Source of the DNA: Dichotomocladium elegans
Lineage: Eukaryota; Mucoromycota; Mucoromycetes; Mucorales; Lichtheimiaceae
Assembly: GCA_025716815.1 (NCBI GenBank)
Contig: JAIXMN010000032.1
Location: 248,001-312,000 of the forward strand
Direction: 5' to 3'
Length of the DNA stretch: 64,000 bases
Within the stretch, counting starts at the first letter, position 1, and each line of letters starts with the position of its first letter. Shown here piece after piece: positions 1 to 10,512 of this stretch. Both the position numbers and the translations under genes were made by a program. The notes under the pieces were generated by a model that was not told where the DNA came from, made no database searches, and saw only the letters and a program-made list of their open reading frames with translations.

Positions 1-818
1 TACCATGTCGCTATATGCATGGTGAAACCAGATACGGATTCCCGTAAACATTTATTTCTTTGTCTTAGACACTGTAAGAGCGCCTGAAAAGAATAAGAAA
101 CGAACAGTGCGTCCTGAACTGACGTAGTCTTCTTTCACATTTTGGACCCATGTTCCTGAAAAAAAAATAGACTAATGGAGCTGGTGAGCATGTGACCTCA
201 CCGGGATGTATGCTCCGGGAGGATAAGCATGGTGCTTGTGGCCCAATGAAGAGCAATGATTTATCTCTCTATTATGTCGATATGAATACATGATTTGTTC
301 ATCATCTGCCTCCACTCGGCTATGCACTGGATCTGTATCCTGACGGGGGGCCTACAATCTAGAACAAGATTGGCACACGTGAACCGGTGATGACAGCGGT
401 AAGCCGGTGATCTTTTTATTTTTGGCGATGGCTGACCGCCACAAGACTGGTTATCAGGACGTAGGAAAGGACATTGATCCTCTTATATATCAGTATGATT
501 CTCGCAACTAAATGAGATCCTCAACTTGTTATCAATAATACAGGTGGTTGTAATTCAATATAACCATCTCAAAATGCATACGGGAAGTGGTTTTTTTACA
601 AAAGACACCCGAAATGGGGAAATACTTGAAATACGTTGCGCTCTTGAGGAAAGCTAAAAACCCTACTAGCAGGAAGCTTTGTCTGCGTTGGAGGGGCTCA
701 CAAACCAAAGCCTCCCATTGGCTGGCGTGGATCGGGGAATGAATCTGTGCTTGCAGCTCTTGTGCCCATGGTGCCGGACAGCTTTGGACCCTCCTCTTTT
801 TTTGGAATCCTCATCGCA
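1..818. other. no gene recognised; upstream of eL39
   Basis: Open frames here are short and match no family I know. An AAACCCTA-like (telobox-like) stretch lies near 657-664, upstream of the ribosomal protein gene. Such motifs are known at some fungal ribosomal protein promoters, but its role here is only a guess. The left edge may hold the end of a gene cut by the window. Confidence 0.4.
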
Positions 819-1292
819 ATGGTAGGCAAACGAAGGCCATGGGGTGATAGATGGGAAAGGAGGAAGGGGATGCAAAGATAAACGATGGATGGATTCGCAG
901 TGGTCGTGGATGGTCCATGATTGATGGGTCCACAGCAAATATATAACCTATGCGGACGAGCGAGACAGCAACCAACGCCAATGCAATGGGAGGGTGCTTG
1001 GGTTGAATACACGCCTAGTAGACGAAGGATTAGGAATAACCCAATGTCTCCCTTTCTTTATAGCCTTCCAACAAGTCGTTCCGCACCAAGGTCAAGCTTG
1101 CCAAGAAGGCTAAGCAGAACCGCCCTCTTCCCCACTGGTTCCGCATGAAGACTGACACCAAGATCCGGTAAGCATTGATTCGACGCCACCCATGAAAAGA
1201 GGTGACATGACTGCTCACTCGCGATTCTTTGTTGTTACATTAGCTGGAACGCCAAGCGTCGCAACTGGCGCCACACCAAGCTCAACATCTAA
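819..1292 (+). CDS. RPL39: 60S ribosomal protein eL39
   Basis: eL39 is a tiny, very basic protein of the large ribosomal subunit, sitting near the peptide exit tunnel. Exons are 819-821 (only the ATG), 1064-1167 and 1244-1292, giving 51 residues, the usual eL39 length. Exon 2 starts [20 protein letters not shown], and the end reads [11 protein letters not shown], as expected for the family. Both splice junctions keep frame (CG|C gives Arg before Trp). The start was chosen because the family begins M-P-S and the only well-formed ATG|gtaggc donor lies at 819; the roughly 240-nt first intron is longer than others here, so the start exon is less sure than the body. An intron directly after ATG is also seen in eS17 in this window. 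Confidence 0.9.
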
Positions 1293-2369
1293 ACGAGCAA
1301 AACTGTTTCGAGCGGTCCTGTCGTTCTCGGGTTTTTTCTCTCCAAATTTTATATATATGCTTTGTGTATCCTTTGAGTGTATACATAAATTGAATGGATG
1401 AAAAACCGACGTAGACATATCCTTTAACCATATATATTCTTGTTATTTGCATTTTCAGATGCTAGGAGAAAGCGAGGGTGAGGACTGAGAGATGGGGAAA
1501 GGCTCAACAAGGGGGCTTGGCTTCTGGGTATATTCTAAGGCGCATCATCTGTGGATATTAAAGCTGAGGAGAACTGTGTCGTTGGATAGCACATAGGTCT
1601 ACAAAAGCTAACAGAAGGTCGCCGATCTTCCCTTTGGATAAACTGGCAAATCGTACTACCGTACAGTACAAGGGTCTTCTTGTTGATGCGGATAAGGTCA
1701 ATTCTAGCAGACTATCCTGCAGACTAGGACCCACCGCGGTCGGCTTCATCCTTGCATTTCCCGGAAGTATAATGTAATACTTATTTTCGCTGGCACAAGC
1801 ATGAATGGGATTACTAAATCGGTGGTCTTTCTTAAATAAGATGCATAGCATGGAAGTTATGCTTATTTTTCAATAATAAAGTGTGCATATGTAACTACAA
1901 ACCAAGAAAGAGCCAGTACGATTGTCATATTTCAAGAGATGGTGAAGTTACTTCGCTTACCAGACAAGGGACTTTTCCTTTGGAGAAGTCCCTCACCTTT
2001 CAAGATACGGACAGGTACGCATATATACCTTCTGTTTTGATAAATTTTGTTCTTCACAGACAACAGTATACTTCCATAAAACATGTCGAAGATTTGCAAA
2101 TGCACCTTGTCTCTGCCTACGCCTACGCAGCAATTTCTTGCATGGTACATTCAGATTGCGAAGATTGCCTCTTCACTTGGTATGATTTGGTACCGGAAAG
2201 CTCCAAGGCATCGGGAAAGGGCTCTAGTCTTAGTTGTTGCTGAACTATCCTTTTATCTTGCGGGGTATTTCCGATGCATGATCGGTGGCGTCACTCAGAC
2301 AGTGTTCAGTTGAAATAACCGGAACTGAGTCTGCCATTTTTTGCCTTGAAGCTTGTCTTTATTTTTCTC
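1293..2369. other. intergenic, no gene supported
   Basis: Several short open frames (for example 1881-2243 and 2083-2313) show no recognisable motif, no convincing splice structure and no codon bias like the neighbours. An unseen small gene cannot be excluded. Confidence 0.4.
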
Positions 2370-4230
2370 ATGCCACTTGCACGCCAACCTCCCCCCATAG
2401 TGGACAGCATCACAAACAGCGTGGGCCTGACTCCCATGGTCAGATTGCCGCTTCAGAATAGTGGTTCGTTCCGGCAAAACTGCCCTGCTTGTGAGAAACT
2501 CGACGAACACGCGTCTGAAATTGCTATTTAGTGGATCTTTTGGCAAAGCTTGAGTTGGCTAATCCGACCGGGAGTGCAAAGGATCGTGTTGCCGAAAAGA
2601 TTGTTAAAGGTATTCTTACATCTTTATCTTCTTCCCAGGCATGGCACAGGCCCTTTTCTCTTACAGCGCCCGAGATCTCACACTTGCTGCTCGTGTAGGC
2701 TTGGGTGACGACGTCAAAACGCTCATTATCCCCACTACTGGTGACCTTGGTATCGCCATTGCATCGCAGGTGGCTCGAAAGTACCGCGTGATTGCCATTG
2801 TCCCCGAGCGTACATCGACTGATCGGATTCAGCTCTTGAAAGCACTTGGTGCCGAAATTATACGATCGCCGACTGAAGCCCTTCCTGAGGCGCCCGAAAG
2901 CGCTTACTCTATCGCCTCAAAGCTTGCAGAGCAACTGCCAAATGCCATCGCTATTAATGAAATTAAGCTTGAGGGCGTATACTATGACGTACTCGCGGAG
3001 GAGATTCTTCAGCAAACACAGTTGCGAATCGATTATGTATTCGTAGGTGTAGAATCAGGTCTCTTGATTTCTCAGCTGTCAGCTGCCCTCAAAGCCAAGC
3101 TCCCGGACATCAAGGTACAGAAAAGGAAGTATACTGTATGCAAGCACGTTTGCTTGACAGGAACACTTGGATAGGTGTTTGGTGTGGAGCCTACCGATTC
3201 AGTGTTTAGCGACGATCATGGTCATCGCCACCATGGCCGTGACTGGAAGATTGAGGACCTCGGAAATACGTTCATCCCCAAGACGTTGGACAAGAGCAAG
3301 GTGGATGGTTGGTTCAAAGTGTCTGATAAAGATGCCTTTTCAACAGCCCGTCGCCTCATTCGTGGCAATGGCATACTCTGCGGTAAGATTCCGGATACTA
3401 TATAGCAGTGGTTACGGGGCTCCTATTGACGCGGTAGTATGGTGATGAAATAAACCAGGGCCTTCGTCCGGAGCCGTTGTAGTAGCCGCCACCCGGCATG
3501 CCAAGAGCCTCTCCGAGCATACCACGCACGAGCCCCGATCGGTTGTCATTCTCAATGACAACGCCAGGAACTATGGGTCAACACTTTTGAACGACGAATG
3601 GCTCTTGGAAAATAACCTTGCAGACGACGTCATGACTCAGGAGCTTGAATTCCTTTCAACAGATCGTTATCGTGCAGTAAGTTTTCTCTGTTTTACTCCT
3701 CCGCCCAGCGAGATGATAGTGTGTAAAGGAGCTATGATAGGCAAGCGTGGAAGATTTGCAGCTTCCTGCGGCGGTTACAATTCCACCTACAGCAACCGTC
3801 TCGTACGCACTGGACCTGATGTTGGAGCGCGAATTCTCTCAGCTTCCTGTCATCCGAACCGACAACAAAAAACTTGTCGGCTATGTTTCTCTCGCGGCAC
3901 TTCAAGAGCATCTTGACCGAGGGACAACCAAACCGAACACTTCTGTCCAAGACTGCATGTTTGCATTTAAAAAGTCAACGGGCGCATCCAAGTATCAGGT
4001 CATCACACCGGACACAAGCTTAGCAGACCTTGGTAAGTGGATGAAGGTGGAGTGTACAAGGCTGAATCAAGCATCATCATGATGGATCTCTTTTCTTACC
4101 TTACATTATAGCTAAGTTCTTTGAAAAAAATTCGTTTGCAATGGTGACTGACAGCAATCGCAAGTGGTGCCTGGGTGTCGCTACAAAGTATGATCTAATC
4201 AGCTTCTTGAACCGTCGGCAGATTCTATAG
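2370..4230 (+). CDS. cystathionine beta-synthase-like protein with degenerate PLP loops
   Basis: Seven exons (2370-2460, 2532-2609, 2639-3114, 3175-3382, 3459-3676, 3741-4032, 4112-4230) join in frame to 493 residues, about the yeast CBS length. The N-terminal part follows the fold-type II PLP enzyme plan: GLTPMVRL near the start, then NPTGSAKDR, where the Lys position that binds PLP is kept, then LGAEIIRSPTE, then CGPSSGA. The C-terminal part (from about residue 358) is a Bateman pair of CBS domains (EFSQLPVI, then FFEKNSFAMVTD). Key loops are altered: the TSGNTG phosphate/cofactor loop reads TTGDLG, and the GTGGT PLP-phosphate loop reads GVESGL. The QYxN stretch is also missing. It may bind a nucleotide such as AdoMet through the CBS domains yet lack normal synthase activity; that is inference. 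There is no N-terminal haem domain. The ATG at 2370 is the first in frame. Confidence 0.85.
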
Positions 4231-4532
4231 ATAACTTTGCTGGTTGTGGAAGCAGCATACTCCCTCTTCTCTCTGTTTATAGAAGTGCAAAGAGCTTAAG
4301 ATAGAATGCTATCATCATTCCCTTGTATCGACGTGACTAAGCGTCCATTGTTATCATATGTGAATAAAGAGCGGCGCATTAATCCCTCCCGAAGCTAAGG
4401 ATGCGATCATTGGTTTTATGTAACTGATGAATAGGTTCATTCTGCTGCACGAATGAATGAATGGGTGAATAAAAGAGTGATTCGATTCGCTGCTATTCTT
4501 TCGCACTTCTTTCTCTCAGCTGTTTTCACATC

Positions 4533-5152
4533 ATGGAAAGTTACGTTGGCTGGGTAGCTCTTGAAGCTGGACAGCTTGTCCAACCCCAGGCAGATTGGAA
4601 CTTCATCCTTTTTCCCGAGCCAAATGTTGCGCAAGTATTAACAGAATACATCGACGAACAACTTGTCTTACATGTCCTGCACACTCTAGCAAACACGGGG
4701 TGAACTGCAAAATTCCCGTGGTGACCCTCTTGACAACTGATCTCCGAGAGTATATGCTCCACGGCGGCATTTGCCGGGCTATTGTGCGAGGAACTCGTCA
4801 TACTGCAGCCGTACACGAAGCTGGATGGTCATCCCGCTCGAACCAGTACCTTTCGGTCACCTGGATGATGTGCGAACAGGGACCGGACGACGAAGAAGAG
4901 TCGATCCATCAGGATTCCCCAAACGAAACACTGTTGTCTGACGATGAAGAGATGGCCGAAAGTGACAAGTTTGAAGACGCCGCGGAAAAAACCGAAAGCG
5001 AATCCATGCCGCCGGCTACGCAACCACCAGTGTCGCCTGAGAAGGACAACGGAAACGGGAACATGCGGAAACGCTCGCCCGAGGAACTGAATGGCATAAC
5101 AAAGAAGGCGCGCGTAGAGGTTGAAGAGAGTAACAGCAATAGTGCTACTTGA
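4533..5152 (+). CDS. unknown acidic-tailed protein, frame broken at a G run
   Basis: I do not recognise this protein. The first part (ATG at 4533) reads MESYVGWVALEAGQLVQPQA and stays coding-like to LHVLHTLANTG, where a TGA at 4701 ends the frame. The coding signal continues in the next frame as CKIPVVTLLTTDLREYMLHG, then about 90 residues rich in Asp, Glu and Ser, with a basic KKAR patch near the end, to a TGA at 5150-5152. No intron with a correct phase joins the two parts. One extra G in the GGGG run at 4697-4700 would join them cleanly, so a sequencing or assembly deletion or a true frameshift is likely. The acidic tail and basic patch hint at a nuclear protein, but that is weak. It lies between the CBS-like gene and PEX13 on the same strand. 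Confidence 0.6.
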
Positions 5153-5316
5153 ACCAATCTATCAGCATCCCCATTTTTTTCATGTGAAGAAAATAAAGAA
5201 TGACATATCAACTTGCGCGGAGGCAAAAATTGGGCTGGCCTTTTTTTCTCTCTCTTTTCTACTCCACACTTTTTTAGATACCATACTTTAAAAAAAAGGG
5301 TAACACTCCAACAAGA

Positions 5317-6550
5317 ATGCCCTCGCCCCCGAAACCCTGGGAACTTGGTGGCAGCAGCTCGTCTATTTCTCCCACATCTTCCACCCCTTCAACAGCTGCA
5401 TCAGCAGGTTCTTCGCTAATGGGATCCGATTCATCTGCATCCTCCGGTGTCTCTAGCGATTCCATAACTCCTCCTCCACGTCCTTCTACCACAAGCTCAC
5501 CCATGGGCATGAATTCTTCTTTTGGCATGAGTTCTGGGTATGGTGGTATGTATTCATTATTGCTGATTTCTTATGGCGTTGTTCCGCTAAACAAAAGAAA
5601 ACCTTACAACAGGCTATGGGTCTGCCCTAGGATCTTATGGCTCTAGTTACAGTAGCCCTTATAGTCGATTCGGCGGATATGGTTCTAATTATGGTGGTTA
5701 TGGCGGCTATGGCGGATACGGTGGCATGAGTGGCTATGGCGGATATGGCGGATATGGCGGATATGGCGGATTCGGATCACCCTATAACCGTTTCGGAGGA
5801 CCAGGAGGAGGAGGGCCAGGCGACGAGCATAGTCTGACACAGAGGATGGAATCGAGCACGCGCGCAACGTTTGAGATTATTGAGCAGATCGTGGGAGCGT
5901 TTGGCGGATTTGCACAGATGCTTGATTCGACGTATATGGCGACCCATTCGAGTTTCATGGCGATGGTGGGCGTGGCAGAGCAGTTTGGTAATCTTCGCCA
6001 CTATCTAGGCAACCTGCTTGGTATATTTGCCTTGATCCGTTGGATTCGTCGCTTGTTTTATAGGGTGATCGGTCGACAACCACCTCAGGAACTTTTGGAA
6101 TCACCCTCGGAAGAGCAGCAGCAGCAGCAGCAGCAGCAGGTCTTGGACGGATTGACACCCGAGGAACAACAGCAGCATCTTCAACTACAGCAGCAGCAAC
6201 AGCAGCGTCCAAAGCGCCGCTCTGTATTATTCATATTAGCCATCATATTGGGACTCCCTTACATGATGTTCAAACTGTTCCAAAGTGCGGCGGAATACCA
6301 AGAGAGGCAAAAACGGCAGCTGCTGCTTAATCAGCAAGGAGAGGAGGCAGAGGTTGTCTATGACTTTGTAGCAGAGGATCCAATGGAACTGAATCTCCAG
6401 CGTGGCGGAACTGTCCATGTGCTTTCCAAAGTCGATCCCTCCACCGGCCAACCTGCTAGTTGGTGGTATGGCCGTCTGCCGAGCGGCCAAACCGGTCTAT
6501 TCCCCGCAAATTATGTCCAGATCAAGATGAACCCCAAGGTGGCACGGTGA
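5317..6550 (+). CDS. PEX13: peroxisomal docking protein PEX13
   Basis: PEX13 is an integral peroxisomal membrane protein of the docking complex that receives PEX5 and PEX14 during matrix protein import. Two exons (5317-5545 and 5613-6550) give 388 residues. The order fits the family: a Pro/Ser-rich start beginning MPSPPKPW, a Gly/Tyr-rich stretch (GGYGGYGG repeats, about residues 95-140), a conserved region with STRATFEIIEQIVGAFGGFA and hydrophobic membrane segments (YLGNLLGIFALIRWI, and LFILAIILGLPYMMF), then a C-terminal SH3 domain (VVYDFVAEDPMELNLQRGG to SWWYGRLPSGQTGLFPANYV). Two polyglutamine tracts sit between the membrane segments. The donor G|gtatgt and acceptor acaacag|GC keep frame. 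Confidence 0.93.
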
Positions 6551-6974
6551 AGTGGAGATCGCTCTCCCCCTCCCCGTCCATCTTTCTTCGTTCACTTCAC
6601 TTGTAAAAAAGATATATTATATTATTCCCCACGCAGGACGTGTCTGTACTCTATCACAATAAAAACCAAGCAAACCCTACTGTTCCACAGTAATGGAAGG
6701 TCTCCAACTCCGAGATCCATACCGTTTTGAAGCCTAGAAAAAGATCAATTACTTTTGCTATTTTTAGGAGGGAAGTTGTTGCCCAATGTACTAGACGGTC
6801 TATTTCTGTGCCCCAGATATGAATTTGTACGCTGGTCATCAGCAAGGGAGAGAAGGTTTTGGAGCGCTCCAGTCCTATTTATTGTTCTACTCGCACACAC
6901 GCACTCTTCTCTCTCTTTCTTACGCGCACCACACCTATTCTTCTTCTTCTTTCCGTTGCCTTTCTTCCATCGGC
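6551..6974. promoter_or_regulatory. PEX13-RhoGEF intergenic and pyrimidine-rich leader
   Basis: No gene is supported. The last 80 bases before the RhoGEF ATG are rich in C and T (6900-6970), as often seen in fungal 5' leaders. Confidence 0.35.
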
Positions 6975-9900
6975 ATGCTCTCCTCAATTCCTTCAGCGGG
7001 CATCGCATCTCATCGGCCACCCCCGCCTCAGCACCTCGCAGAGTCTAATGGGAATACCAATAGTAGCCGCCTACTGACCGAACTGATCGCTGCCGAAGAC
7101 CAGTATATCGAGAAAATTGCCATTATTGACGAAGTAAATAACATATAGTCAGATATATGCAACAGCGAGAGGGATATTGGGCGAAAAGGGAACTGTAAAC
7201 ATAAAGGATGACCTGTGGAATGCATCCCCAACCAACAATAGCAGCTCTTTCCCTTGTGTCCAAACCAAAGCCACGTGTTGACCATCCGAGATATCCTTCA
7301 GGCAAACAAGGAATTTGTTACAGTATGTGGCTGTCTATGCTTTCTCTCAATGTGCAATCCTCACCAAATACCAATATAAAAGGAGCTTTCCACCCTCAAC
7401 GGTCATCATGCCCAGTCAACAACGGTTTTGGGGGACGTGCTAGTCCAGTGGGTAAGAAGAAACGTTGTATTTATTATTTTTGCAGATTAAGCGAGAATGA
7501 TTTTTTTTAGCTTGATAAGCTTAAAGGGCCCTATTCAAAGTACCTCCGCAACGATGACGCTATTGCTCGCGATCTCAACCATACTCCTGTCCATCATCAT
7601 CTCGCCGGCCTCTCTCCACCCACCACTCTTTGCTCCCTTCTCGAAGGCCCAGTGCGGCAATTGGACCATTACAAAAAATTTATCATGTGAGTTAATATTC
7701 ATCATTGAAGCGTGTATTTTATACCCTTCTCATCAGTGTCGTCGACATATTGGACCTAATTATAGCTACTCTTGAAAGACGCTCAACCAGGCCGAGCAGA
7801 CCATCGCATGTTACTAAGCGCCATTCAGCAGATTGAAGCCCTACAAAAAACTAGTGCCAGTAACAATACTTTCCCGATCCAGGATGGATCTGCGGTCGGT
7901 CCAGGGAGTTCGGGAGTTCGGGCTTTTCTTAACGAGTTGGACTGTTCCCAAGCTGTGGATATACAGACAGGTGCACTAAAGGCAAGTTTACACCCATCCT
8001 CTCTACAAATATAGGCCATCCCGTAAAATAATACATGTGTATTTCTACATAGCGAATCAACCCATCCCAGGCCTTTGTTCGAGACACTCGTATAATTCTT
8101 CAGGATGCCTTCAGGCTGCTTCCTGATCCCGTTCGCCAAGTGTATGCTGTGCTCACAAATGCAAATCTCATCATCGTAACGGCCGATAGGCGCACGGGAA
8201 AGCACGTTCTCCTCTATCCGCCTATGGATGTGGACGGGATCACGGTGAATTCAAAGATGCTTGATCGGGAGCTGGCAGGTGAATACTTTGTCCAATTTGC
8301 AATACAAGCACAGCATTTTATCACACTTCGCGCGAACCAGAAAGAGACGCGCAACAAGTGGGTGGGTGTACGGGCCGACACAGCCAGTTCAAGCACGCTT
8401 GCGGCTCGACCCCTCCGGAACGTAATTGAATCAACATTAGCAACACAGCAGCGAGAGCCACCGCCTCCACCACGACTAGGCATTAAGGAGGGAGGGAAGA
8501 TAGCTGCGTTGAAGACGCACGATCTGTTCACATTTTACCAGGACCAGACGGGAGAGATCTCGCCGCTGTCTTCGGACGATGAATCAGACAGTGGCCGCAC
8601 CAATTTTGGCAGTACAAGTGGCGGACCCACGGCAGTAGCACGGCCTACAAGTAAGGTTCAGGAATGTTGACCGCATGGTCTTTTTATATACTTACCACGT
8701 GGCACGTTCCTTAGCTCCTCTCCTCCCTTTAAAAGACGAAAAACATGAAGTCCCTACGTTGTCAACACCAACATCTGACGGTCCCAGTCCCATGTCATCC
8801 GACGTATCCTCCCGTTCTGCCAGTTCTCTCGCTAGGCCCACCACCCCGCGCACCATCGAGATCAGCCATGCCGTCGCCCAAGTTGCACCCATGCAGGCCA
8901 TTAGTCAACGTACATCCGAAATGATGCTGCTTCAGAAGGCAATGAAGCCTCCCGCTACAATCGCGCCCAGAGTTTCATCAAACACCAATGGCCGGCCGCC
9001 ACCACCCATCAAACAGGCTACATGTCCATCCTTCTCAGCCACTACCAACCAATCACCAGCCAATGGTCCGTATCTTCAACAACCACCCCTATTGCATCCA
9101 CAGTCAAATCAGCTGCAAGTTCAGCCTCAGCTTCGACCACAACGTTCTATGCCCGAACTCACCGCTGGACAGGCAAGTCGAGATTAATGCAATACCTCAA
9201 TGTGAAGCGAGTGTATTATATTCTCCTGTACTGACCGAGTCTTTTCGTTGATATCATAGGTCTCAAAGACTGGCATGGGTCAAGAACAAGGTAAGGTCCT
9301 GTACAGCCACGACCAGTGTCAGGTATTCCATTGGAAATCCAACACGTGGTACGGAGTGGATGGGTCCTGCACTATCCAAATCCGCCAAATGATGGCATCG
9401 AACGGCTCCAGCAACATGCGGTCCTGCTTGAGCATCGAGATGAAACGGACTCGGCAGCTCTACTTGAATGCATGGGTGATGCCCAGCACCCAGATCAATC
9501 TCGCCTCGCCCACGGACGTCACGGTCTCTGTTGCGATGCCAACTGGCAAGGAGACGTATCTTTGCCATCTGCCGCAGCCGGCCGATGCATCTGCGTTCTA
9601 CCAGACGCTCCAGCGGACCCATCAACTTGCGTCTGCCTCACCGCCGTCCGTAACTATTGTTCAACCTGCTGGTCATCCAAAGAAGACTGCCGCTGCCTTC
9701 TACCAAGACGATGATGACGATTTCAAGACCGACCCCTCTTCTGTTCCGCAGTCTCTTCGACCGATCATGCAATGCTCGGCCAAACTCTATGTTCAGAGCG
9801 AGCACAGCAAGTGGAGCAGCCTCGGTGGAAACCTGACAACCCGGATCTCACAGCAGCAGCCTAGCGGCCGAATGCATATCGAGGTCACCGACAGCAAGAA

Positions 9901-10081
9901 CAAAAAGCTCATCAGCGCCATTGTCCAGGGACGTAACGTCGGCCAGCTCTCACCGAAGCGCATCACGCTCTTATTGGGCGATGACAAGCAGAGCATCGTA
10001 TACATGGTCAAGGTCAAGGAAGAGGTGGTTGGAGCCAAGTTGTACGAGTACTTGAAATTAAAAAACCAGGCACAGCCATAA
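6975..10081 (+). CDS. Rho guanine nucleotide exchange factor (DH plus PH-like domains)
   Basis: RhoGEFs load GTP on Rho-family GTPases at the cell cortex. Eight exons are supported: 6975-7133, about 7242-7322, 7383-7451, 7511-7686, 7766-7981, 8053-8650, 8715-9172, 9260-10081. The DH domain starts at LLTELIAAEDQYIEKIAIID and runs through LTIRDILQANKEFVT, YSKYLRNDD, GPVRQLDHYKKF and LLLKDAQPGRADHRML (the PVQRLPRY...LLLKE region). A PH-like domain follows (ILQDAFRLLPDPVRQVYAVL onward). The Ser/Pro-rich middle leads to two C-terminal PH/RanBD-like stretches (GKVLYSHDQCQVFHWKSNTW; CSAKLYVQSEHSKW). Two introns use GC donors (AAG|gcaagt at 7982, CAG|gcaagt at 9173). The exon 4/5 join (7686/7766) is out of phase by one base; one more A in the A6 run at 7673-7678 would repair it. 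The specific GTPase is unknown. Confidence 0.8.
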
Positions 10082-10264
10082 AAATCGGCAATCCCCATTT
10101 ACTCTCTCCCCTCCCCCTTATTTTTACTGTAGCTACATACATACCCTTACTGTACGTACAACCCCTTCCCCCCCCTTCCCAGCTTTATTGTTACATAGAT
10201 GTAGTAAAGTATTTAAAGCGCCCAATAGAAAATAGTAGAGAGTTGTTGTTTTTACATAAATTAT

Positions 10265-10477
10265 TCAAACAGGCCAGTCCATCATGGATGATTGGAAATA
10301 CCGACCACTATTGTTTCCTGCACTATTGCTAGACTCGGTGTCCATGGCAGGCGTATAAACAAAGTCTGCAAAGCGAAACATGTCGAGTTCAGCGTAATTC
10401 CAGTCGATTGGTCTTAGCCATGACCAGTCGTCCTCGGATGATGGTTGCTGTTGCTGTTGTACTGCAACAGCCGCCAC

Positions 10478-10512
<35 letters not shown>

